From assembly GCA_905221615.1 (NCBI GenBank), contig CAJNDT010006201.1, positions 296,124-360,123 of the forward strand: a stretch of DNA of 64,000 nt. The letters run 5' to 3'. Shown one piece after another: positions 56,151 to 64,000 of the stretch. How positions within the stretch are numbered: the first letter of the stretch is position 1; each line of letters opens with the position of its first letter. A model generated the notes under the pieces. That model was not told the DNA's origin, did not search any database, and saw only the letters and a list, made by a program, of their open reading frames with translations. The DNA comes from Symbiodinium sp. CCMP2592 (lineage: Eukaryota; Sar; Dinophyceae; Suessiales; Symbiodiniaceae). Both the position numbers and the translations under genes were made by a program.

Positions 56151-57850
56151 TGGCCAGGGGGGAGCATGCCGCAGAGCCCCTCCGTGTCCATGTCGTGGTA
56201 CTGCAGCCAGCGGATTTTTGCCGCCTTGTCGCAGGCTTGGGCCTGCAGCGCTTCCACGCCCGCTCTGTCCTTGGCCACGGACCAGACCAGAGGGGTCGAC
56301 GCGTCCTGGGCGTAAGCTTTCGCGCGGTCTTTGTTGATCTGGTACTTGGCGTCGTTGTTCGCCACGACCACGGTCGCCTCCACGAACTTTGGCTCGCGGA
56401 GTCGTGGGTCTCGGGGTCCGTCCACCACGCGCTTTCGGGATCTGCGCTCTTCTGCCGAGAGGGTGCAGCCTTCTACGGGTAGGCCGTGCTGGTATTTCCA
56501 GTTATCTTCGGAAAGCCTTGCTTCTCGGAGTTCGTCCACGACCTGCGCAGGGGGTGCTTCGTTGCGTTTCTCTTGTTTTTGTTGCTGTTGCTTGTTCTTT
56601 TGGTGCTGTGTGTTAGGTGCGTTCTCGCCTGGTTCCACCAGTCGTCTTTGCATCTCATTCGCTCGATCAGTTCCGTGACGCCTTGCACGGCACCTTCCCA
56701 GAAGAGGCTCCGTCCGAGGTCCACGAGTGGGTCGCGCTGCGGGGCCCCCGTGGCGGCTTTGCCGGGAGCTTGCAGCCTGGCAGGCAGGTCCGCCAGGAAG
56801 CCGCCCTCGGGCGGCGGGAGTTGCCGGAAGTCGCCGCTGAAGATCACGTTGAGCCCGGCGAAGGGTCTGACGTTGCCCGTGGCGTCGTGCTTCCATGGCC
56901 CGGACTTGGGCACCGTGCATCGCGTGCGCATTTCCACCTGCCCCAGGAGTCGGGCACTGATCATGCCTACTTCGTCCGCGATGAGCCAGCGCCAGTTGGC
57001 TATTCGCTTGGCCGTGTCTGGTTTGCATGCCGTTTCCAGGCAGTCTCGCTCTTTGCTGAGGCCGCAGGCCGCGTGCAGCGTTTCCCCCGTATTTGGGCCG
57101 CGTTGGTGGCTTGGAAAGCGGCGAACTGAAAGTCGATGCCCTGCACGTAGCCCAGGTAGTGCTCGAAGAGTTTTCGCACGTGCTTGAGCACGTGGGTCTT
57201 GCCCGTGCCGGGCCGGCCGTGCAGCAGCCAGATCATCGGTTCTTCGCTGTTGCGGTCGGTGTTTTGAGCCGGCTCCAGCTGGTATTCGACGAGCACGCGC
57301 TCCACTACTAGCTTCAGGAACTCGTGCTGCTCTTCGTTGAGCTCGTTCCGCACCTCTGCGCTTTCCAGCCAGGCTCGCAGCTGCGTGTTGCTGACGGCCC
57401 GGTGATGCCTGGCAGTGCCTTTGCGGCGGGTGCCGTCCAGGCCTGAGCCTTCCGCATCCGCTTCCGGCGCCCTCTTGTTGCGGGAGGCCCTTGCGGCGTC
57501 CAGCATCTGCTGGGCATCGGTGATGCCCTTGCCCCTCGGTTGCTTTTTGGAAGAGCTGCTGGGCCACTTCTCGAGGCACCTCGCTGGCTTTGGAAGCCTC
57601 GCCCAACGAGACGTTTCGGGAGAGGCTCATCATCTGGATCGTGAGGTCGTGCTGCGTGCTGGTGGCGGGCGGCTCCGCTTCGTCGGCCGGATCCTCTTCT
57701 TCTGCGTCTGGCGGCGATTCTTTGCCGGCCCCTCGCACCCGCGTCTTTGTGGCCTGCTCGATCTCGTCGTCCTCGAAGTGGCAGACCTCGTCCTTCAGGT
57801 CTTCGTTGTCGCTGTTCGCGGCCAAATCGCGCGCCGTAAAGCACCGGCAC
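56150..57850 (-). pseudogene. PIF1-type helicase, N-terminal half, frameshifted
   Basis: Walker A GRPGTGKTHVLKHV lies at about 57177-57225 in the 57000-57506 frame. Walker B IADEVGM (about 56964-56984) and FSGDFRQLPPP (about 56812-56844) lie in the 56473-57852 frame. These are motifs I, II and III of SF1B PIF1 helicases. An acidic leader (DNEDLKDEVCHFEDDEIEQA) precedes them. Frame changes occur near 57525 and 57095, and the frame closes at 56473. It joins the Rep region upstream in the usual Helitron order. Confidence 0.8.
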
Positions 57851-59690
57851 ATAGGGTCGTTTGCGTGGGGTGATCACCGAGTCGTGGCGATGCCTCTGAG
57901 CGGAGTTGCCCTTTCCCAGCGGCATCCAGTCTTCGCCGCCTTCCTCCCGGATCAGGTAGTCGTCGCCGCTGTCCAGCGCTCTTCTTCCACTCCTGGACCT
58001 CGTTGACGGCGATGGGGTTCCGCTTGTTGCTGTAGTCGCAGGCGTAGCCCGCCTGCGCGGCCTGGTTCACTTGGGCTTGCTGGTCATTTCGTGCAGGTTG
58101 GCTTGGGCGGGGCAGTCTTTGCCGCAGCGTCCGGACACTGCGTGGATGTCTTCGGTGATCGGGAAGCGACAGGGCACCTGGACGTCGCCGTTGCAGCGAA
58201 GGGCGGCCAGCAGGGCTGGATGGTTGCCGTTGAGGTTCGAGTCGTTGCAAGGCCCCCACAGCCGGCCGAGAGCGCTGCGTTGCCCTTTGTGGGCATGCCC
58301 TTTTAGGTGTATAGTAGGTGTTGTTCGAGGAGCGGGCCTGGAAGTGGATGTGCAGCACTCCGGACTTCTGGCATTGGATGGAGCCGTAGGCGGCGTCGAG
58401 TCGGCCGAAGATGCCTCCGCACGCCATGGCGTTGCTGCCGAACGCATCCGTGCAGGGTCTGTCGGAATTCGCGCAGTCGGGGCATTTTGGGCAGTAGCGG
58501 ACGCCGAAGAGGTGCCGGAGCGCTAGCTGTACCAGGATGCGGAAGCCGTCCGCGCAGGCCACGGGATCTTTGGTCAGAATGGCTCTTCGTTCGTCGTAGG
58601 GCGGCAGCTCCGCGGCGAGTGCTTCCGGGTTCAGGCTGTAGAACTCCACGTCCAGCTCGGGCTTGCTTCGGCTCTGCGCGGCGCGATTGGTTTCGGTCTC
58701 TTGGCCGAGGCTGGGGTCGGATTGCCGGGCGCGGGCCAGGCGCAGCATCACTGTGTTGTCTCGCTCGGACGGGGAGAAGGTCACGAAGAGCGGGGTGCCG
58801 TGGCAGACTCGATTGGCGTGGGTTGGTGGCGCATGGTCGTGCGCACCTCGTGGGTGCCGGGGTGTTCTTGCTGCGCGCCGCCGTGTTGTCCAGGACCTGT
58901 GGCTCTCTGGCTTTCTTTCGTCGTGTCGTTGCAGGGGGGTTGCGAGTCTTCCTATGCAAGTCTTTGTTTTCCGGTCGTAGTAGCTTCTGTTCCGTGGCGT
59001 CGGGGGCTTTTTTTTTCTATTGGTTCTGCGCGCCTTGAAGGCTGCTCCCCCCAGCCCGGTGGCGAAGCGTACCTTGCTCAGATCCCCGTTGACTGCCTTC
59101 GTCTGGCCATTGACGTCGAGGTAATGCCCTTTGAGTAGCTTTTGTTGGATTTGTTTGCAGCCTTCCAGGATCTCTTGGCTGGTGAGAGCTCTGCGTCCGT
59201 TGTGGTCGTCGGGCACGCTGTACATGAAGGTGTTTTGCTGGAGGTTCACCATGGTCCTGAAGAGGTAGTTCCAGAGGGTGAAGCCGAAGGTCCAGTCGCG
59301 TCGGAATTGGGTCTCGGCTCGACGCTGCATGGCCGCCGCCCATGCGTGGATTTCCACCTCGGGGGCGTCGGGGTTCCCTCCGCCGTTGCTGCCGGTTGTT
59401 GCGGGCCCCCTGCTGGTTGTTCTTGACGTCGGGACAAGCGGTGCCGTGGGCGAAGCAAAAGCTGAAGGCCGTGGCGAAGTAGAGCGGCTGGAACTGGTCC
59501 ACGAGCGGTCGTTGAGGGCGGCCGTGGCCACGGAGGTTTGGTCCTCTCTGTCTTGGTTGCAGCCTTCCGGAAGGACCGCGCGGGCTTGTTGGCAAAGATG
59601 GCGCCGGCTTGCTGTACGTCTTCTTCCGGGGCGTCCGTCGGCGCTGCTGCTTTCTGCGGTTGCAGTTTCTGGCTCGTCTCGTCCTCTTCT
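57795..59690 (-). pseudogene. Helitron Rep (HUH endonuclease) region, frameshifted
   Basis: The main frame (57795-59531) holds FTLWNYLFRTMVNLQQNTFM, then HGTPLFVTFSPSERD, and later DPVACADGFRILVQLALRHL FGVRYCPKC. The key motif is QKSGVLHIHFQ at about 58336-58368, the H-x-H metal site of HUH enzymes. The tyrosine pair lies in GYACDYSNKR at 58021-58050. Between them, at about 58070-58310, the expected sequence (KGHAHKGQRSALGRLWGPCN) lies in another frame. GTHEVRTTMRH and LVDQFQPLYFATAFSF are also out of frame. The enzyme would nick and join DNA during rolling-circle transposition; this copy is broken. Confidence 0.75.
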
Positions 59691-59691
59691 C

Positions 59692-60893
59692 TCATGCGAC
59701 CTTCAGCACCTCCGGGGGCACGCCGCCTTCCGGCAGTTGTGCTGCGGCCTTGCGTACGGCTTCTTGTCGCAGGTGCTGAAAGGCGGGGTGGCCCAGGCGT
59801 TGCAGGTCCAGGATGAGGTTGACGACCACTTCTCTCCGCACCGTCGCTTGGTGGAGCAGGGTTTTGATTTCCGACTCGCTGGTCTTGCCTGTCTTGTTGG
59901 TCTTCAGGAAGACCTTCACCACGTCGCCGAGTGCCGCTCCTGTGCGTGGTATGTTCGGCGGCGGCGGCTCTTCGTTTGCCGCTGCTGCTCGCTGCGTCTC
60001 CGCGACTGCTTCTTCGTGCGCTTGGAGGTTGCGCAGCACGTCTTCCCATGGCAGCGGGAAGGTGAGGGCGTTTCCTCGGGCTCCGAGGCGGTGGGTGGCG
60101 TTCTGGGCTTGTTCGTCGAGGGTGGTTCCCTCGCTGCGGTGCCGTGCTTCCATGGCCATGCAGACCAGCGTAGTGACGCAGGGGCTGGCACAGATCATCT
60201 CCATGACGGTGACCTTTTCTTCGTGTAGGCGTGCTGGCGAGTATCCGGTCCACATGTCGTTGCACAGGCTGAGGGGCGGCAGCCGGCGCTTTCGTAGCTC
60301 CCCTTCGCACACGTTGCAGAGGGGCACTTCGCAGTGCTCGCAGAGTGTGCGCTGGCTGGGGTGCTCGGGGCGGGCTTGGCATCGATGGTCCTCCGGGCAG
60401 CACAGGATGTTGCCGAATCCGGGAATGGCCACTGTCCACTCGTCGAAGTTGGCCACGTCTCTGAGCTTTGCGCTCCCGGCCAGGTCGTCGTAGTAGTTGA
60501 GGTACTTGTCGATGTCGAGCAGCTCGTGCAGTTCTGCGGTGCTTTCGGCGTAGCTCTCGTTGTGCTGGCGGGCTTTGGATGAGTTTGCACCATCTGATGC
60601 GGCTGTTAGTCGTCGTGTCGGCTGTGCGTGGGTGAATGCAGGCGCAGCTGAAACAAATGAGCGATTCCACGTTGTCCTTGCTGGTGGCCTCGGCGAAGCT
60701 CCGCAGCGCGCTTCTGTCTCGTGAGCTGCCCGCGACGGGACGGGTGCGGCTTCTCGGCATTGCAGTGCGATGGCTTCGTTGTAGTCGCTGGTGATTGCGT
60801 CGTTACGCAGAGGCCTGGGAAGGTGTTGGGCGACCAACTTCAGCTCTTCTGTGTGAGCGTCTCTGACGTGCTGGTGCAGCTCCTCCTCCGTTG
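59692..60893 (-). pseudogene. Helitron N-terminal region (DUF6570-like), 5'-truncated
   Basis: The frame is open from the satellite border at about 60893 to TGA at 59692. The ATG at 60837 is internal, because upstream codons (SSPTEEELHQHVRDAHTEEL) are equally protein-like and the frame simply enters the satellite. Features are a Cys cluster (CEHCEVPLCNVCEGELRKRR) and LPPLSLCNDMWTGYSPARLH, then a helix with cysteines. This pattern resembles the DUF6570 region found before the Rep domain in Helitron proteins. An acidic/Ala-rich linker follows, with an early stop before the Rep part. Confidence 0.6.
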
Positions 60894-63800
60894 GGCTGCT
60901 TACTCCAACGTTGGAGTAGAAGCGTGTAAAAGCGTGCCCTAGTAGGGGGCTGCTTACTCCAACGGTGGAGTAGAAGCGTGCCCTAGTAGGGGGCTGCTTA
61001 CTCCAACGGTGGAGTAAAAGCGTGCCCTAGTAGGGGGCTGCTTACTCCAACGGTGGAGTAGAAGCGTGCCCTAGTAGGGGGCTGCTTACTCCAACGGTGA
61101 AGTAGAAGCGTGCCCTAGTAGGGGGCTGCTTACTTAAAGGGTGGAGTAGAAGCGTGCCCTAGTAGGGGGCTGCTTACTCCAACGGTGGAGTAGAAGCGTG
61201 CCCTAGTAGGGGGCTGCTTGCTCCAACGGTGGAGTAGAAGCGTGCCCTAGTAGGGGGCTGCTTACTCCAACGGTAGAGTAGAAGCGTGCCCTAGTAGGGG
61301 GCTGCTTACTCCAACGGTGGAGTAGAAGCGTGCCCTAGTAGGGGGCTGCTTACTCCAACAGTGGAGTAGAAGCGTGCCCTAGTAGGGCGCTGCTTCCTCC
61401 AACGGTGGAGTAGAAGCGTGCCCTAGTCGGGGGCTGCTTGCTCCAACGGTGGAGTGGAAGCGGGCCCTAGTAGGGGGCTGCTTGCTCCAACGGTGGAGTA
61501 AAAGCGTGCCCTAGTAAGGGGCTGCTTACTCCAACGGTGGAGTAGAAGCGTGCCCTAGTGGGGGCTAATTACTCCAACGGTGGAGTAGAAGCGTGCCCTA
61601 GTAGGGGGCTGCGTACTCCAACGGTGGAGTAGAAGCGTGCCGGGGGCTGCATACTCCAACGTTGGAGTAGGAGCGTGCCCTAGTAGGGGGCTGCTTACTC
61701 CAACGTTGGAGTAGAAGCGTGCCCTAGTAGGGGGCTGCTTACTCCAACGTTGGAGTAGGAGCGTGCCCTAGTAGGGGGCTGCTTACTAGGGCGGCTGCTT
61801 ACTCCAACGTTGGAGTAGGAGCGTGCCCTAGTAGGGGGCTGCTTACTCCAACGTTGGAGTAGGAGCGTGCCCTAGTAGGGGGCTGCTTACTCCAACGTTG
61901 GAGTAGGAGCGTGCCCGCTGCCAACGTTGGAGTAGGAGCGTGCCCTGCTTACTCCAACGTTGGAGTAGGAGCGTGCCCTAGTAGGGGGCTGCTTACTCCA
62001 ACGTTGGAGTAGGAGCGTGCCCTAGTAGGGGGCTGCTTACTCCAACGTTGGAGTAGAAGCCCGTGCCCTAGTAGGGGGCTGCTTACTCCAACGTTGGAGT
62101 AGGAGCGTGCCCTAGTAGGGGGCTGCTTACTCCAACGTTGGAGTAGAAGCGTGCCCTAGTAGGGGGCTGCTTACTCCAACGTTGGAGTAGAAGCGTGCCC
62201 TAGTAGGGGGCTGCTTACTCCAACGTTGGAGTAGGAGCGTGCCCTAGTAGGGGGCTGCTTACTCCAACGTTGGAGTAGGAGCGTGCCCTAGTAGGGGGCT
62301 GCTTACTCCAACGTTGGAGTAGGAGCGTGCCCTAGTAGGGGGCTGCTTACTCCAACGTTGGAGTAGAAGCGTGCCCTAACCGTAGCGTGCCCTAGTAGGG
62401 GGCTGCTTACTCCAACGTTGGAGTAGGAGCGTGCCCTAGTAGGGGGCTGCTTACTCCAACGTTGGAGTAGGAGCGTGCCCTAGTAGGGGGCTGCTTACTC
62501 CAACGGTGGAGTAGAAGCGTGCCCTAGTAGGGGGCTGCTTACTCCAACGGTGGAGTCGAAGCGTGCCGGGGGCTGCTTACTCCAACGTTGGAGTAGGAGC
62601 GTGCCCTAGTACGGGGCTGCTTACTCCAACGTTGGAGTAGAAGCGTGCCCTAGTAGGGGGCTGCTTACCCCAACGTTGGAGTAGGAGCGTGCCCTATAAG
62701 GGGTCTGCTTACTCCACTTTGAAGTAGGAGCGTGCCCTAGTAGGGGGCTGCTTACTCCAACGTTGGAGTAGAAGCGTGCCCTAGTAGGGGGCTGCTTACT
62801 CCAACGTTGGAGTAGGAGCGTGCCCTAGTTAGGGGGCTGCTTACTCCAACGTTGGAGTAGAAGCGTGCCCTAGTAGGGGCTGCTTACTCCAACGTTGGAG
62901 TAGAAGCGTGCCCTAGTAGGGGGCTGCCTACTCCAACGTTGGAGTAGGAGCGTGCCCTAGTAGGGTTCTGCTTACTCCAACGTTGGAGTAGGAGCGTGCC
63001 CTAGTAGTAAGGGGCGCGTTCCTCCACCTTTGGAGTAGAATCGTTGCCCTAGTCAGGGGCTTCTAACACTCCAACGTTTGGGAGTAGGAGCGTGCCCTAG
63101 TGGGGGCTGCTTAACTCCACAGTTGATAGGAGCGTGCCCTGTAGGGGGCTGGCTTACTCCAGGACGTTGGGTAGAAGCGTGCCTTAGTGCTCACTTCCAA
63201 CGTTGGAGTAGGAGCGTGCCCTAGTAGGGGGCTGCTTACTCCAACGTTGGAGTAGGAGCGTGCCCTAGTATGGGGCTGCTTACTCCAACGTTGGAGTAGA
63301 AGCGTGCCCTAGTAGGGGGCTGCTTACTCCAACGTTGGAGTAGGAGCGTGCCCTAGTAGGGGGCTGCTTACTCCAACGTTGGAGTGGAAGCGTGCCCTAG
63401 TAGGGGGCTGCTTACTCCAACGTTGGAGTAGAAGCGTGCCCTAGTAGGGGGCTGCTTACTCCAACGTTGGAGTAGGAGCGTGCCCTAGTAGGGGGCTGCT
63501 TACTCCAACGTTGGAGTAGGAGCGTGCCCTAGTCGGGGGCTGCTTACTCCAACGTTGGAGTAGGAGCGTGCCCTAGTAGGGGGCTGCTTACTCCAACGTT
63601 GGAGTAGAAGCATGCCCTAGTAGGGGGCTGCTTACTTGAACGGTGGAGTAAAAGCGTGCCCTAGTAGGGGGCTGCTTACTCCAACGTTGGAGTAGAAGCG
63701 TGCCCTAGTAGGGGCTGCTTACTCCAACGTTGGAGTAGGAGCGTGCCCTAGTAGGGGCTGCTTACTCCAACGTTGGAGTAGGAGCGTGCCCTAGTAGGGG

Positions 63801-64000
63801 GCTGCTTACTCCAACGTTGGAGTAGAAGCGTGCCCTAGTGGGGGGCTGCTTACTCCAACGTTGGAGTAGGAGCGTGCCCTAGTAGGGGGCTGCTTACTCC
63901 GTTGGAGTAGAAGCGTGCCCTAGTAGGGGGCTGCTTACTTGAACGGTGGAGTAGGAGCGTGCCCTAGTAGGGGGCTGCTTACTTGAACGGTGGAGTAAAA
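60889..64000. repeat. 44-bp palindromic satellite, ~70 copies, runs off the window
   Basis: Each unit contains TACTCCAACGTTGGAGTA, an 18-bp perfect palindrome, then GAAGCG or GGAGCG, TGCCCTAGTAGGGGGC with a second dyad (CCCTA-G-TAGGG), and TGCT. Units from about 60955 to 61640 mostly have ACGGTGG at the palindrome centre (imperfect). Those from about 61650 to 63600 have ACGTTGG (perfect), apart from about 62500-62560; mixed types return after 63620. A few units are shortened or scrambled (61780-61945, 62380, 63005-63190). The array begins directly at the truncated Helitron reading frame and continues past the window end. Confidence 0.97.

Larger units (their letters stand above)
54517..60893 (-). 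mobile_element. Helitron-like element coding region, decayed
   Basis: Reading from 60893 down to 54517 on the minus strand, the order is: an N-terminal cysteine region, an HUH Rep endonuclease region, a PIF1-type SF1B helicase and C-terminal zinc ribbons. That is the layout of an autonomous rolling-circle (Helitron/Helentron) transposon. The protein-like sequence moves between the three minus frames at least eight times, so the copy is inactive unless the assembly is faulty. No TC...CTRR termini could be fixed. The 5' side abuts the 44-bp satellite and the 3' side is followed within about 550 bases by the G-rich minisatellite. Confidence 0.85.

Noticed and set aside
55151..57028. 625-codon minus ORF as one intact protein
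   Set aside because: Only parts carry helicase-like sequence; the long Arg/Ala/Pro-rich stretches are out-of-frame readings of the same gene, with the true motifs in other frames.
54646..60493. Long + strand frames opposite the Helitron (for example 59278-60228)
   Set aside because: They are antisense shadows of GC-rich coding sequence; the minus strand carries all recognisable motifs.
60889..64000. CRISPR array
   Set aside because: Units are contiguous 44-bp repeats with no unique spacers, no cas genes, and a eukaryotic context.

Overview
The window looks like nuclear DNA of a dinoflagellate, probably close to Symbiodiniaceae. This is an inference from content, not from a marker gene. The supporting signs are: a split, membrane-anchored TIR-domain gene with short introns; a decayed PIF1/HUH Helitron; scattered plant-type CCCTAAA/TTTAGGG motifs; very low gene density; and many simple repeats and minisatellites. 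I see no rRNA, tRNA, CRISPR array or bacterial operon.

Layout. 1-2.6 kb: a compact run of small intronless ORFs on the + strand, with a TATAAAAAG box, intergenic hairpins and at least one frameshift. It is unlike the rest of the window and may be an integrated viral or plasmid-like fragment; I recognise no family. 2.75-2.94 kb: a (GT)n tract. 3.3-4.2 kb: a TIR-domain gene in at least four exons, with possible further exons to 5.6 kb. 5.8-14.6 kb: scattered short exon-like ORFs on both strands, some with good splice borders and none with a recognised function. 15-48 kb: almost gene-free DNA full of telomere-like heptamers, short inverted-repeat (MITE-like) elements, G/T-rich trinucleotide tracts (25-29.6 kb), a 38-bp minisatellite inside an inverted repeat (19.5-19.9 kb) and a 37-bp satellite (20.8-22.1 kb). 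The one recognisable gene fragment there is a membrane methyltransferase (ICMT/PEMT type) C-terminus at 36.15-36.5 kb with an in-frame TGA. 48.4-51.5 kb: three tandem-repeat families with units of about 180, 75 and 270 bp. 51.6-52.8 kb: A/T-rich cryptic simple sequence. 52.97-53.95 kb: a G-rich heptamer minisatellite.

54.5-60.9 kb holds a Helitron-like coding region on the minus strand. In transcription order it has a cysteine-containing N-terminal region resembling DUF6570, an HUH Rep region with its tyrosine pair, a PIF1-type helicase and a C-terminal string of zinc ribbons. It is broken by many frameshifts. Its 5' end is cut off without a start codon, directly against a 44-bp satellite that runs from about 60.89 kb to the window end (about 70 copies). 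Each satellite unit carries an 18-bp palindrome and a second CCCTA-G-TAGGG dyad. The Helitron is therefore bracketed by tandem repeats on both sides.

The most unusual signals are the palindromic satellite fused to the truncated Helitron, the left-edge compact gene cluster, the TIR gene, and several apparently undescribed short inverted-repeat families.
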